From NCBI RefSeq assembly GCF_021049305.1, contig NZ_CP088081.1, positions 1,922,001 to 1,986,000 on the forward strand: a DNA stretch of 64,000 nucleotides. Reading direction: 5' to 3'. Below the pieces are notes generated by a model. That model was not told the DNA's origin. It did not search any database and saw only the letters and a program-made list of their open reading frames with translations. The position numbers and the translations under genes are program-made. The stretch comes from Ideonella dechloratans. GTDB lineage: Bacteria; Pseudomonadota; Gammaproteobacteria; Burkholderiales; Burkholderiaceae_C. This document shows, piece after piece, positions 20,397 through 30,861 of this stretch. Numbering within the stretch: the first letter of the stretch is position 1; each line of letters starts with the position of its first letter.

Positions 20397-20771
20397 ATGA
20401 GCATGGATGCCCAAGACGATCTGCCTGCCGGCGAGCGCGTGCTGCTGACCTCGGTGGAGACGCCGACGCTGACCAAGGCCGAGCTGTCCGAACTGCTGTT
20501 CGAGCGGCTGGGCCTGAACAAGCGCGAGTCCAAGGACATGGTCGAGGCCTTCTTCGAGATCATCACCGAAGCCCTCGTCAAAGGAGAGGACGTGAAGCTC
20601 TCGGGTTTTGGCAATTTTGCAATTCGTCGCAAAGCGCCGCGCCCCGGACGGAACCCTCGCACCGGAGAGTCGATCCCTATCAAGGCCCGCAACGTGGTCA
20701 CTTTCCACGCCAGTGCCAAGCTCAAGGCGGTGGTGCAGGGCGACGTCCCGCCGTCGGAAGACTTCGAGTAA
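20397..20771 (+). CDS. ihfA: Integration host factor subunit alpha
   Basis: 124 aa from ATG at 20397, preceded by AAAAGGGA; a second ATG lies two codons later. The HU/IHF fold is intact: [40 protein letters not shown] and the DNA-intercalating arm PGRNPRTGE. The N-terminus is about 20 residues longer than in E. coli IhfA, which is common in Burkholderiales. IHF bends DNA for transcription, replication and recombination. The gene's place after pheT is conserved from E. coli. The merR-type gene follows after 61 bases. Confidence 0.96.
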   Translation: MSMDAQDDLPAGERVLLTSVETPTLTKAELSELLFERLGLNKRESKDMVEAFFEIITEALVKGEDVKLSGFGNFAIRRKAPRPGRNPRTGESIPIKARNVVTFHASAKLKAVVQGDVPPSEDFE

Positions 20772-20832
20772 AGTTTCCAATCCCTGTTCGTGCCGGCCCC
20801 TGGGGCTGGCGTGCTCCTGCTGAACCCACGCC

Positions 20833-21306
20833 ATGTCAGACGCCCACATCGAGCTGCCGGCCATCCCCGCCAAGCGCTACTTCACCATCGGTGAGGTCAG
20901 CGAGCTGTGCGGGGTGAAGCCCTATGTGCTGCGCTACTGGGAGCAGGAGTTCACCCAGCTGCGGCCGATGAAGCGCCGCGGCAACCGCCGCTACTACCAG
21001 CACCACGAGGTGCTGCTGATCCGGCGCATCCGCGAGCTGCTGTACGACCAGGGCTTCACGATCAGCGGGGCGCGCAACCGCTTGGTCGAGGGGGGCGCCG
21101 ACGTTCCCTCGGCCGACGATGGGGTGCAGGTTCTCGAGCCGATCGACGACCAGGAAGACACCGTGGCGGCGACGGTTCCCATGGCGGCACTGGCCAGTCA
21201 TCTGGCCATCGCTGAGCTGAGCGTGCGTCCACCGCTGCCGGACAACCCCAGCCTGGCCCAGCTGCGCGAAGAACTTCAATCAATTCACGAATTGCTTTCC
21301 ATCTGA
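20833..21306 (+). CDS. MerR-family transcriptional regulator
   Basis: 157 aa. The N-terminal winged helix reads [20 protein letters not shown] then [20 protein letters not shown], typical of the MerR_1 domain; a short dimerisation helix follows ([20 protein letters not shown]). The C-terminus (about 95-157) is acidic and then Leu-rich, without the metal-binding cysteines of MerR/CueR. This gene regularly follows ihfA in proteobacteria; its target is not known to me. It ends 31 bases before the tRNA-Pro gene. Confidence 0.93.
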   Translation: MSDAHIELPAIPAKRYFTIGEVSELCGVKPYVLRYWEQEFTQLRPMKRRGNRRYYQHHEVLLIRRIRELLYDQGFTISGARNRLVEGGADVPSADDGVQVLEPIDDQEDTVAATVPMAALASHLAIAELSVRPPLPDNPSLAQLREELQSIHELLSI

Positions 21307-21337
21307 CGATTTTTCGGTATATACTTCTAGCTTCAGT

Positions 21338-21414
21338 CGGGGTGTAGCGCAGCCTGGTAGCGCACTTGCATGGGGTGCAAGGGGTCGCGAGTTCGAATCC
21401 CGCCACCCCGACCA
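21338..21414 (+). tRNA. tRNA-Pro (GGG)
   Basis: 77 bases with encoded CCA. The acceptor arms CGGGGTG and CACCCCG pair, the D loop has AGCCTGGTAGC, the anticodon stem CTTGC/GCAAG encloses ATGGGGT (anticodon GGG), and the T loop is GTTCGAATC. It reads CCC and CCT proline codons. A -10-like TATACT (21320-21325) lies just upstream, and the hairpin at 21425 terminates it. Confidence 0.97.
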
Positions 21415-21424
21415 AAGAAAGCAC

Positions 21425-21455
21425 AAGCCCGGTTCCGAAAGGAACCGGGCTTTCT
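21425..21455 (+). terminator. Intrinsic terminator after tRNA-Pro
   Basis: A 12-bp perfect stem AAGCCCGGTTCC / GGAACCGGGCTT closed by a GAAA tetraloop, with T-rich sequence after it. It starts 11 bases after the tRNA end and separates the tRNA from recC. Confidence 0.85.
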
Positions 21456-21570
21456 GCTTTCTGGCGTGGCCTCTTGGCACCCGCCACACGCTGCCGTTCG
21501 CCCAGGCTCATCTCTTGAGCCACCTCTGTGCGAGTCTGATGAAGCCCTTCTTCCGACCGATACTCGCAGC

Positions 21571-24500
21571 ATGAGCGCATCCCTTCCCACCGGCTTGTTG
21601 GTTCTGCACGGCAACCGCGCCGAACTGCTGGCCGAGACGGTGGCCGGCTGGCTGGCTCGGCAGCCGCTCTCGCCGCTGGAAGACGAGATCGTGCTGGTGC
21701 AGAGCAACGGCATGGCCGAGTGGCTGAAGATGACGCTGGCTGGCGCGATGGGCGTGTGCGCCGCCTCGCGGGTGGAACTGCCCGCACGCTTCCAGTGGTG
21801 GCTTTACCGCCAGGTGCTGGGGCGCGAGGGCGTGCCTCGCGATTCCCCGCTGGACAAGGCCGCGCTGACCTGGCGCCTGGTGCGCCTTCTGCCGGATCTG
21901 GCCCTGCAGCCGGGCTTTGCGCCGGTGGCCGGCTTTCTGCACGACGACGACCCCGAGCGCTTGCTGCAACTGGCCCAGCGTCTGGCCGACCTGCTGGACC
22001 AGTACCAGGTCTACCGGGCCGATTGGCTGGGCGACTGGGCGGAGGGCAGGGACGTGCTGCGCGACGGCCATGGTCAAACCGTGCAGTTGCCGGCCGATCA
22101 GGCCTGGCAGCCGCTGCTGTGGCGCGCGCTGCTGGCCTCGGTGGGGCCGGGCGCCCTGGGCGCCCTGCGGCCGCAGTTGCATCGCCAGGTGCTGGCCCGG
22201 TTGCACGAGGCCGATCACTTCGCCGGCCCCTTGCCGCGCCGCGTGGTGCTCTTTGGTATGACCCATGTGCCCCTGCCCACGCTGGAACTGCTGGCGGCCC
22301 TGTCGCGCCACAGCCAGGTGGTGCTGGCGGTGCCCAACCCCTGCCGTTTCCACTGGGCGGACATCATCGATGGTCGCGAATTGCTGCGTCAGCAGCGCCG
22401 CCGCCAGCCGCTCAAGGCCGGGCGCGATCTGGCCGAGACCCCGCTGGAGGCCCTGCACCTGCACGCCCATCCGTTGCTGGCCGCCTGGGGCCGCCAGGGG
22501 CGTGACTTCGTGCGCCAGCTCGATGCCTTCGACGACGCCCAGCAGGCGCGTCAGCGCTTTGCCCTGCCACGGCTGGACCTCTTCGACGAGGAGGGCGCCG
22601 ACGACGGTGCGGTCGGGCTGCCGCTGCTGCGCCAGGTGCAGGCCCACATCCGTGACCTCACGCCACTGGCCGAGCATCCCCGGCCGGAGATCGTGGCCGA
22701 CGACCGCTCCATCGTCTTCCAAGTGGCCCACAGCGCCATGCGCGAGGTGGAGGTGCTGCACGACCACCTGCTGCGCGAGCTGGCCCGGCCCGCCCCCGCG
22801 CCCGCGGGCGAGCGCGCCCTGGCCCCGCGTGACATCGTGGTGATGGTGCCGGACATCGAAGCCTTCGCCCCGGCCATCCACGCCGTGTTTGGCCAGTACG
22901 GGCGCCACGATGCCCGCCACATCCCCTACGACATCGCGGACCTCAGCGCCAAGCGCAGCAGCCCCATCGTCACCGCCGTCGAATGGCTGCTGCGCCTGCC
23001 GCAGCAGCGCTGTACCGCCAGCGAGCTGCGCGACCTGATCGAGGTGCCGGCCCTGGCCGCCCGTTTCGGCCTGGATGCGGAGGCCCTGCCGCGGCTGACC
23101 CAGTGGATGGAAGACGCCGGCCTGCGCTGGGGCCTGTCGGCCGCCCAGCGCGAGCGCCTGGGCCTGGCCGAATGCGGCCCGGTCAACAGCGCCTGGTGGG
23201 CGCTGCGGCGCATGCTGATGGGCTATGCCTCGGGCAACGCCCCACGTGCGGCCGGGGTGGACGAACCCTTTGCCGGCATCGAGCCCCATGCCGAGGTGGC
23301 GGGCCTGGAGGCCGAGTTGGCCGGGGGCCTGGCCGAACTGCTGGACCGCCTGAACCACTGGTGGCCCCGGCTGGACACGCCGGCCACGCCGGTCGAATGG
23401 GCCGAGCGCGGGCGGGCGCTGCTGGCGGATCTCTTCCTCGGCCGCAGCGAGGACGAGCGCCAGGTGCTGCAGGCGCTGGACGAGGCCCTGTCGCGCTGGC
23501 TGCGCGACTGCGACCTGGCCGGCTTCGACAGCCCGGTGCCCCTGGCGGTGGCGCGGGAAGCCTGGCTGGGCGCACTGGACGAGCCCGCGCTGAACCGGCG
23601 CTTCCGGGCCGGCGGCGTGACCTTCTGCACCCTGATGCCGATGCGGGCCATCCCCTTCGAACTGGTCTGCCTGCTGGGCATGAACGAAGGCGACTACCCG
23701 CGCCGCGCGCCGCGCAGCGACTTCGACCTGATGGCCCAGCCCGGCCAGGCCCGCCCGGGCGACCGTGCCCGGCGCGACGATGACCGCCAGCTGATGCTGG
23801 AAGCGCTGCTGTCCGCCCGGCGCCAGCTCTACGTGAGCTGGACGGGCCGCAGCGTGCGCGACAACAGCGCGCAGCCGCCCTCGGTGCTGGTGGCCCAGCT
23901 GCGTGACTACCTGGCTGCCGGCTGGAGCCCGGCCGTGGTGACCGAGCGCACGCGGGAGCATCCGCTGCAGCCCTTCAGCCGCCGCTACTTCGAGCCCGGC
24001 AGCGCCTTCCTGACCTATGCCCGGGAATGGCGGCAGGCCCATGCGGCCACCGTGGCGGAGGCGCCAGCACCCACCCCCGCGGTGCCGGAGGCCGAGGCCG
24101 CGCCGACGGTGCTGACGCTGGAGCTGCTGGCGCGCTTCCTGCGCAGCCCGGTCAAGGCCTTCTTCCGCCACCGGCTGGGCGTGGTGTTCGACGAGGCCGA
24201 TGCACTCACCGAGGACGAGGAGCGCTTTGCGCTGGACGGGCTGGAGGCCCATGGCCTGCTGGGCCGTCTGCTGGAGCAGGCCGTGGGCGCGGCCGGCGAA
24301 GCCCAGGCTCCCGTGAACGCCGCGACCTTGGTCCAGCAGATCCAGCGCGAAGGGGCGCTGCCCCTGGGCGGGCCGGGGCAGAAAGTGGCCCAGACCCTGG
24401 CCGAGATGCTGGGCCAGCAACTGGCTGCCTGGGCGCGCGAACAGGCCCAGTGGCCCGAGTCGGCGCCCCATCGCCCGGTAGAAGCCCGTGCCGGCAAGGT

Positions 24501-25062
24501 GCTGCTGCAGGACTGGCTGCAGGGGTTGCGCCAGGCACCCGGCGGTCTGCCGGTGGCCCTGCTCATCACGCCCAGCCGGCTGGTCCAGGGCACGCCGGGC
24601 AAGGAGACCCCGCGGGTCGAGCCGCTGCTGGCGGCCTGGCTCTGGACCCAGGCCGCCGCCGCCATGGACACGCCGGTGGGCGTGGTGCTGGTGGGGCGGG
24701 ACGCCACGCTGCGCTGCCAGCCGCCCGACGGCGAGGAGGCGAGGGCGGTGCTGCCCACGCTGCTTGAAGGCTGGCAGGCCGGCATGGACGCGCCCCTGCC
24801 GGTGGCCTTGCGCACCGCGCTGGCCTGGGTGCGGCAGGAACGACCCGAGCAGGCCTACGAGGGCAGCTTCACCCACGCCGGCGAGGTGGTCGACCCCTGC
24901 CTGGCCCGGCTGTTCGAGGATTTCGAGGCCCTGACGGCCGATGGCCAGTTCGAGGTCTGGGCCACGCGGCTTTACGCCCCGCTGGCGGCCTGGGTGGCGC
25001 AGCGGGTGCAGATCGAACTGCACGGCAGCGCGCTGGAGACCCCGGCTGAGGAGGAAGGCTGA
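21571..25062 (+). CDS. recC: Exodeoxyribonuclease V subunit gamma (RecC)
   Basis: 1163 aa from ATG at 21571 (MSASLPTGLLVLHGNRAELL); the frame is open upstream through the tRNA, which is not coding. RecC is the inactive-helicase scaffold of RecBCD that recognises Chi and splits the duplex at double-strand breaks. Family segments include VQSNGMAEWLKMTLAGAMGV, the FQWWLYRQVL region, MPMRAIPFELVCLLGMNEGD and YPRRAPRSDFDLM. Order here is recC-recB-recD, as in E. coli but without ptrA. recB starts one base after the stop. Confidence 0.95.
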   Translation: MSASLPTGLLVLHGNRAELLAETVAGWLARQPLSPLEDEIVLVQSNGMAEWLKMTLAGAMGVCAASRVELPARFQWWLYRQVLGREGVPRDSPLDKAALTWRLVRLLPDLALQPGFAPVAGFLHDDDPERLLQLAQRLADLLDQYQVYRADWLGDWAEGRDVLRDGHGQTVQLPADQAWQPLLWRALLASVGPGALGALRPQLHRQVLARLHEADHFAGPLPRRVVLFGMTHVPLPTLELLAALSRHSQVVLAVPNPCRFHWADIIDGRELLRQQRRRQPLKAGRDLAETPLEALHLHAHPLLAAWGRQGRDFVRQLDAFDDAQQARQRFALPRLDLFDEEGADDGAVGLPLLRQVQAHIRDLTPLAEHPRPEIVADDRSIVFQVAHSAMREVEVLHDHLLRELARPAPAPAGERALAPRDIVVMVPDIEAFAPAIHAVFGQYGRHDARHIPYDIADLSAKRSSPIVTAVEWLLRLPQQRCTASELRDLIEVPALAARFGLDAEALPRLTQWMEDAGLRWGLSAAQRERLGLAECGPVNSAWWALRRMLMGYASGNAPRAAGVDEPFAGIEPHAEVAGLEAELAGGLAELLDRLNHWWPRLDTPATPVEWAERGRALLADLFLGRSEDERQVLQALDEALSRWLRDCDLAGFDSPVPLAVAREAWLGALDEPALNRRFRAGGVTFCTLMPMRAIPFELVCLLGMNEGDYPRRAPRSDFDLMAQPGQARPGDRARRDDDRQLMLEALLSARRQLYVSWTGRSVRDNSAQPPSVLVAQLRDYLAAGWSPAVVTERTREHPLQPFSRRYFEPGSAFLTYAREWRQAHAATVAEAPAPTPAVPEAEAAPTVLTLELLARFLRSPVKAFFRHRLGVVFDEADALTEDEERFALDGLEAHGLLGRLLEQAVGAAGEAQAPVNAATLVQQIQREGALPLGGPGQKVAQTLAEMLGQQLAAWAREQAQWPESAPHRPVEARAGKVLLQDWLQGLRQAPGGLPVALLITPSRLVQGTPGKETPRVEPLLAAWLWTQAAAAMDTPVGVVLVGRDATLRCQPPDGEEARAVLPTLLEGWQAGMDAPLPVALRTALAWVRQERPEQAYEGSFTHAGEVVDPCLARLFEDFEALTADGQFEVWATRLYAPLAAWVAQRVQIELHGSALETPAEEEG

Positions 25063-25063
25063 G

Positions 25064-28000
25064 ATGAGCGAACCCACCAGCCAACGCCTGGACCCTTTGA
25101 ATTTTCCGTTGCACGGCAGCCAGCTGATCGAGGCCAGCGCCGGCACCGGCAAGACCTGGACCATCGCCGCGCTCTACCTGCGCCTGGTGCTGGGCCATGG
25201 CGGCGAACAGGCCTGCCCGCGCGGGCCGCTGCGGCCCGACCAGATCCTGGTCATGACCTTCACCCGCGTGGCCACGCGCGAGCTGTCGGACCGCATCCGC
25301 GCCCGCCTGCTGGAGGCCGCCCAGGTCTTCCGCGCCGGGCCGCAGGCCCTGCCTGAAGGCGACGAGTTCCTTGCCGCGCTGCTGGCGTCCTGCCCCGGCG
25401 AGACCGAACGGCAGCAGGCCGCCTGGCGCCTGGCCCTGGCGGCCGAGGGCATGGACGACGCCGCCATCCACACCATCGACGCCTGGTGCCAGCGCATGCT
25501 GCGCGAGCACGCCTTCGACAGCGGCCAGCTGTTCGAGGAAGAACTGGTGCCCGACGAGGCCCAGCTGCTGACCCAGGCCGCCCACGACCACTGGCGCCAG
25601 CAGGTCTACCCACTGCGCGGCGAACTGCTGGACGAGGTGCTGGCCCTGTGGCCCGATGTGACGGCCCTGCAGGCCGATGCCGCGGCCCTGCTGGACCTGC
25701 CGCGGCCGGCCACGGCCGGGCAGGGGCGGCTGGCCGAGGTGGTGCAGCAGGCCCGCCAGGCCCGCGCCGACGCCCTGGCCCGGCTGCGTGCCGGCTGGGC
25801 CGAGCGGGCCGAGGACCTGCGCGCCTGGCTGCTGGACCAGGTGGCCGACAAGGGCGCCTGGAACGGCGCCAAGCTCAAGCCGGCCAACTTCGGCAAATGG
25901 TTGGACAGCCTGGCGGCCTGGGGCCGCGGCGGGCCGGACGCCCCCGACCAGCCTGACCTGAAAACCGGCTGGACCCGCCTGACCGTGGCCGGCCTGGTGG
26001 ACGCCCGCAAGCCCGGCCTGCCCCCGCCGGACTGGCCCCCCGCGCTGGCCGAACTGGAGGCTTTGCCCGCGGCCCTGGCCGGCCTGCCGTCGGTGCGCGA
26101 CACCCTGCGCCTGCATGCCGCGGCCCGCATCGCCGCGCGCCTGGCCCAGCTCAAGCGCCAGGCCGCCCAGTTCGGCTTTGCCGACCTGCAGCAGCGCCTG
26201 CTGCAGGCCCTGGACGGCCCGCGTGGCGAGGCGCTGCGCCAACGCATCGTGGGCCAGACCCCGGTGGCCCTGATCGACGAATTCCAGGACACCTCGGCCC
26301 TGCAGTACGCGCTGTTCGACCGGCTCTACCGCGTGGCGGACAACGCGCCCGACACCGCGCTGCTGCTGATCGGCGACCCCAAGCAATCCATCTACCGCTT
26401 CCGGGGTGCGGACATCGGCAGCTACTTGCGGGCCCGTCAGGCCACCGAGGGCCGGCACCACATGCTGGGCACCAACTTCCGCTCCACCCAGGCCCTGGTG
26501 GCCGCGGTCAACCACGGCTTCGCCCAGGCCGAGGCCCGGCCGGGGGAGGGCGCTTTCGGCTACCGCAGCGCGGCCGGCAACCCGGTGCCCTTCGAGCCCG
26601 TGGGCGCCCGGGGCCGGGCCGAACGCTTGGTGCATGACGGCGAGGGGGTGCCGGCGCTGACCCTGGTGCACGACCTGGTCCCGCGCGCCTTCGAGCAGCA
26701 CCTGCGCCCCATGGCCGAGCGCTGCGCCGAGCAGATCGTGCAATGGCTCAACGGGCCGCAGACGGGCTTCGAGCGCACCGGTCAGGGCGTACAGCGCCTG
26801 CGCCCGGCCGACATCGCGGTGCTGGTGCGCAGCGGGCGCGAGGCGCGGGCCGTGCGGGCCGCGCTGCGCCGCCGGCAGGTGGCCTCGGTGTACCTGTCTG
26901 ACCGCGAATCGGTGCTGGCCAGCGACGAGGCTGCCGACCTGCTGCGCTGGCTGCAGGCCGTGGCCCAACCGCAGGACACCCGGCTGGTGCGCGCCGCCCT
27001 GGCCACCCGCACGCTGGGCCTGCCGCTGGGCACCTTGCAGCAGCTGGCCGACGACGACGAGGCCTTCGACCCCTACGCTGAGCTGATGCGACAGCTGCAG
27101 GCCCTGTGGCAGGCGCAGGGCGTGCTGCCCCTGGTGCGCCAGACGGTGCACCGCCTGGACCTGGGCGCCCGCTGGCTGGGCCAGCCCGAGGGCGAGCGTC
27201 GCCTGACCAACCTGCTGCACCTGGCCGAGCTGCTGCAGGCCCAGAGTGCGCGGCTGGAGGGCGAGCAGGCCCTGATCCGCTGGCTGGCCGAGGCCATCGA
27301 CGACGCCCGGCAGGGCCGTGGCGGTGGCGGCGACGAACAGATCGTGCGCCTGGAAAGCGATGCCGACCTGGTGCAGGTCATCACCGTGCACAAGAGCAAG
27401 GGCCTGGAGTACCCGGTGGTCTGCCTGCCCTTTGCCACCAGCCTGCGCCTGGCCGACCGGCGCAGCACACCCTTCGTGCTGCGCGAGGACGCGGCCGGCC
27501 AGCCCCGCCTGGTGTTGGCCCCGGATGACGAAGACCTGGCCTGGGCCGAGCGCGAGCGCCTGCGCGAGGACCTGCGCCTGTTCTATGTGGCCCTGACCCG
27601 GGCCCGCCATGCCCTGTGGCTGGGCTTCACCGCGCTGACCATCGGCAACAGCCCGGCCTGCCAGACCCACCGCAGCGCGGCCGGCTGGCTGCTGGCCGGC
27701 CCCGAGGCCACCACGCCCGAGGCCCTGGCCCAGGCGCTGGCCGGCTGGGCCGCCGGCTGCCCGGACATCGCCCTGCAGCCGGCTGGCCCGGCGGTGGGCC
27801 TGACCCCGCTGGCCCCGCGCGAGACACCGCTGCCCCTGGCCGAGGCCCCGGTCTACGCCGGCCAGTTCGACCGCCGCTGGGGCATCGGCAGCTTTTCGGC
27901 CCTGGTGCGCGACCTGGGCGGCGTGCCCAGCCTGGGCGTCACCCAGGCCCCGCGGCCGGCCGACGATGAGCCCGACGCCGACCCGGCGCCCGGCGCCATG

Positions 28001-28765
28001 CCGCGCGCCGCCGTGGCGGAAGGCGCGCCGGCCTGGCACCGCTTCGAACGCGGGGCCCTGGCGGGCAACTTCCTGCACGACCAGCTGGAATGGCTGGCCC
28101 AGGAGGGCTTTGCCCGCGCCGACGATCCGATGGTGGCCGAGGCCCTGGCCCGCCGCATCAGCCGCACCGGCCGTGAGGCGGCCGCGCCGGACGTGGTGCA
28201 CTGGCTGCAGCGCCTGCTGCGCACGCCGCTGCCGGGCCTGGGTGCGCCGCTGGCCGAGCTGCAGCGCCTGCTGCCCGAGATGGAGTTCTGGCTGCCGGCA
28301 GAGAAGCTGCCGGTGGCCGAGCTGGACGCGCTGTGCCAAGCCCACCTGCTGCCCGGCCAGCCCCGCCCGGCCCTGACCGCGCGGGAGCTGCACGGCATGC
28401 TGATGGGCTTTGCCGACCTGGTGTTCGAGCACGATGGCCGCTACTGGGTGCTGGACTACAAGAGCAACCAACTGGGGCCCGACGGCCGCGCCTACAGCCC
28501 CGAGGCGCTGGACGCGGCCATGCTGCACCACCGCTACGACGTGCAGGCCGCGCTCTACCTGCTGGCCCTGCACCGCCTGCTGCGCGCCCGCCTGGGCCAG
28601 GCCTACCGGCCCGAGGCCCAGCTGGGCGGCGCGCTCTACCTCTTCCTGCGCGGCATCGACGGGCCGACCCGCGGCACCGTGCACCTGCCGCCGCCCCTGG
28701 CCCTGCTGGACGCCCTGGATGCCTGGCTGGGCGGGCCCCAGGGCGTGGAGGCCACGACATGCTGA
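25064..28765 (+). CDS. recB: Exodeoxyribonuclease V subunit beta (RecB helicase-nuclease)
   Basis: 1233 aa. UvrD-type 3'-5' helicase motifs are present: Walker A IEASAGTGKTWTIAALYLR, Walker B ALIDEFQDTSALQY, GDPKQSIYRFRGADI, and TVHKSKGLEYPVVCLPFAT. The C-terminal nuclease domain carries the catalytic Asp-Lys pattern in LMGFADLVFEHDGRYWVLDY followed by KSNQLG. With RecC and RecD it resects double-strand breaks and loads RecA. The ATG is one base after recC, and the last 7 bases overlap recD. Confidence 0.97.
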   Translation: MSEPTSQRLDPLNFPLHGSQLIEASAGTGKTWTIAALYLRLVLGHGGEQACPRGPLRPDQILVMTFTRVATRELSDRIRARLLEAAQVFRAGPQALPEGDEFLAALLASCPGETERQQAAWRLALAAEGMDDAAIHTIDAWCQRMLREHAFDSGQLFEEELVPDEAQLLTQAAHDHWRQQVYPLRGELLDEVLALWPDVTALQADAAALLDLPRPATAGQGRLAEVVQQARQARADALARLRAGWAERAEDLRAWLLDQVADKGAWNGAKLKPANFGKWLDSLAAWGRGGPDAPDQPDLKTGWTRLTVAGLVDARKPGLPPPDWPPALAELEALPAALAGLPSVRDTLRLHAAARIAARLAQLKRQAAQFGFADLQQRLLQALDGPRGEALRQRIVGQTPVALIDEFQDTSALQYALFDRLYRVADNAPDTALLLIGDPKQSIYRFRGADIGSYLRARQATEGRHHMLGTNFRSTQALVAAVNHGFAQAEARPGEGAFGYRSAAGNPVPFEPVGARGRAERLVHDGEGVPALTLVHDLVPRAFEQHLRPMAERCAEQIVQWLNGPQTGFERTGQGVQRLRPADIAVLVRSGREARAVRAALRRRQVASVYLSDRESVLASDEAADLLRWLQAVAQPQDTRLVRAALATRTLGLPLGTLQQLADDDEAFDPYAELMRQLQALWQAQGVLPLVRQTVHRLDLGARWLGQPEGERRLTNLLHLAELLQAQSARLEGEQALIRWLAEAIDDARQGRGGGGDEQIVRLESDADLVQVITVHKSKGLEYPVVCLPFATSLRLADRRSTPFVLREDAAGQPRLVLAPDDEDLAWAERERLREDLRLFYVALTRARHALWLGFTALTIGNSPACQTHRSAAGWLLAGPEATTPEALAQALAGWAAGCPDIALQPAGPAVGLTPLAPRETPLPLAEAPVYAGQFDRRWGIGSFSALVRDLGGVPSLGVTQAPRPADDEPDADPAPGAMPRAAVAEGAPAWHRFERGALAGNFLHDQLEWLAQEGFARADDPMVAEALARRISRTGREAAAPDVVHWLQRLLRTPLPGLGAPLAELQRLLPEMEFWLPAEKLPVAELDALCQAHLLPGQPRPALTARELHGMLMGFADLVFEHDGRYWVLDYKSNQLGPDGRAYSPEALDAAMLHHRYDVQAALYLLALHRLLRARLGQAYRPEAQLGGALYLFLRGIDGPTRGTVHLPPPLALLDALDAWLGGPQGVEATTC

Positions 28766-30861
28766 GCAACGACCTGACGCGATCGCTCTTCGACGACGAT
28801 GAAGGGGCGCAGGCCACGCCGCCTGGCCTGGTCACCGGCCCCGCCGATACCCTGGCCACGCTGCGCCAGTGGGTGGCTGCGGGCTGGCTGCGCCGGCTCG
28901 ATGGCGCCCTGGCGGCCCTGCTGGCCGAGCTGGACCCCGACGCCCCGCCCGCGCTGCTGCTTTGCGCCGCCGCCCTGGCCCATCTGGAAGGGCATGGCCA
29001 CACCGGCCTGGACCTGCGCGAGCTGATGGCCCAGCCGTCCCGCCTGCTGGCCTGGCCCACCGAGGGCCTGGCGGCCTGGGATGCCGCCTGGGACACGGCC
29101 TGGCAAGCCCGAGGGACCGCGGCCTCGCTGGTCGCGCTGCAGCAGCAGCTGACCCGCAGCACCACGGTGCGGGCCACCGAGGCCGCGCCCGACACCGGCC
29201 AACCGCTGGTGCTGGAAGGCGAGATGCTCTACCTGCGGCGCTATTGGCACCACGAACGGGCGGTGGCCGAGGCGGTGCGCCAGCGCTGCGGTGATGCGTC
29301 GGCCCAGGCGCTGCAGCCCGGCGCGCTGGCCCAGGCGCGGGCCTGGCTGGACCGCCTGTTCCCGCCCCGCAAGGGCGTGGACTGGCAGAAGGCCGCCTGC
29401 GCCCTGGCCCTGCGCGGCCGGCTGACCGTGATCACCGGCGGGCCGGGCACCGGCAAAACCTACACCGCCGCCCGGTTGCTGGCCCTGCTGCTGGCCCAGG
29501 CGCCGGACCCGACCCAGCTGCGCGTGGCCCTGGCCGCGCCCACCGGCAAGGCCGCGGCCCGGCTCAAGCAGGCCATCGACAGCGCCCTGGGGCAGCTGGA
29601 AGCCGGCCTGGACGGGCTGCTCGACCTGCGGGGCCTGACCGAGCGCATCGGCGCCGCGCGCACCCTGCACGCGCTGCTGGGCGCCAGGCCGGACAGGCGC
29701 GCCTTCCGCCACGATGCCCGCCATCCGCTGGAGCTGGACGTGCTGATCGTGGACGAGGCCTCCATGGTCCACCTGGAGATGATGGCCGCCGTGCTGGCCG
29801 CGCTGCCGCCCGGCGCCCGGCTGGTGCTGCTGGGCGACAAGGACCAGCTGGCGTCGGTCGAGGCCGGGGCGGTGCTGGGCGACCTGTGCCGCGATGCGGT
29901 GGCCGGCCGTTACGACGCGGCCACCCGCGCCCACCTGGCCGCCAGCGCCGGCGTGCAGCTGCCGGCCGAGTACGCCGACGATGCCGGCCCGCGCCTGGCC
30001 CAGCACACCGTGATGCTGCGGGAGAGCCGGCGCTTCGGCGGCGCCATCGGCCAGCTGGCCCAGGCCGTCAACGCCGGGGACCGTGCGGCCGTGCAGACCT
30101 TGCTGACCACGCGCCCCCGGGCCGAGGACCCGGCGATCCGCGCCCTGCAGGGCGGGCAGCCCGAGGCGCTGCTGTCATTGGCCTGTGCCGGCCGGGACGG
30201 CGCGCCCGGGGGCTATGGCGCCTATGTGGCCCTGTTGAAGGATCGGCCCGCCCCCGGTGAGGGCGAGCCGGCACAGCGGGCGCATGAAGACTGGGTGCGC
30301 CGGGTGCTCACGGCCTTCGACCGCTTTCGCCTGCTGTGCGCCGTGCGCGACGGGGCCTGGGGCACCGAAGCCCTGAACCGCGCCGTGCCCCAGGCCCTGG
30401 CCCGCCTGGGCCTGCGTCCGCAAGGCGAGTGGTACATGGGCCGGCCGGTGATGGTCACCCGCAACGACCCCGCCCTGGGCGTGTTCAACGGCGACATCGG
30501 CATGGTGCTGCCGGGGGCGCGCAGCGAGGCGTTGCGCGCCTGGTTCCTGGATGGGCAGACGCTGCGCTCGGTGGGCGTGGGCCGTCTGGCCCATGTCGAG
30601 ACGGCATTCGCCATGACGGTGCACAAGAGCCAGGGTTCGGAGTTCTGGCACACCGTTCTGGTGCTGCCCGAGCAGGCCGGCTCGCTGCTGAGCCGCGAAC
30701 TGGTCTACACCGGCATCACCCGCGCCCGCGAGGCCTTCACGCTGGTGACGGCCCGCGCCGGGGCCCTGGAGGAGGCGGTGCAGCAGCCGACCCGGCGGGT
30801 CAGTGGTCTGCTTCGGATGCTGGACCCGGGCGCAGCTCGTCCAGGCGATAGCCTTCCTTGA
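28759..30861 (+). CDS. recD: Exodeoxyribonuclease V subunit alpha (RecD helicase)
   Basis: 700 aa from ATG at 28759, which overlaps the recB stop by 7 bases. The superfamily 1B helicase has Walker A VITGGPGTGKTYTAARLLAL (about residue 230), Walker B VLIVDEASMV and motif AFAMTVHKSQGSEFWHTVLV near the end. RecD is the fast 5'-3' motor of RecBCD. Length is somewhat above E. coli RecD (608). Its last 62 bases overlap the 3' end of the convergent H-NS-like gene. Confidence 0.96.
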   Translation: MLSNDLTRSLFDDDEGAQATPPGLVTGPADTLATLRQWVAAGWLRRLDGALAALLAELDPDAPPALLLCAAALAHLEGHGHTGLDLRELMAQPSRLLAWPTEGLAAWDAAWDTAWQARGTAASLVALQQQLTRSTTVRATEAAPDTGQPLVLEGEMLYLRRYWHHERAVAEAVRQRCGDASAQALQPGALAQARAWLDRLFPPRKGVDWQKAACALALRGRLTVITGGPGTGKTYTAARLLALLLAQAPDPTQLRVALAAPTGKAAARLKQAIDSALGQLEAGLDGLLDLRGLTERIGAARTLHALLGARPDRRAFRHDARHPLELDVLIVDEASMVHLEMMAAVLAALPPGARLVLLGDKDQLASVEAGAVLGDLCRDAVAGRYDAATRAHLAASAGVQLPAEYADDAGPRLAQHTVMLRESRRFGGAIGQLAQAVNAGDRAAVQTLLTTRPRAEDPAIRALQGGQPEALLSLACAGRDGAPGGYGAYVALLKDRPAPGEGEPAQRAHEDWVRRVLTAFDRFRLLCAVRDGAWGTEALNRAVPQALARLGLRPQGEWYMGRPVMVTRNDPALGVFNGDIGMVLPGARSEALRAWFLDGQTLRSVGVGRLAHVETAFAMTVHKSQGSEFWHTVLVLPEQAGSLLSRELVYTGITRAREAFTLVTARAGALEEAVQQPTRRVSGLLRMLDPGAARPGDSLP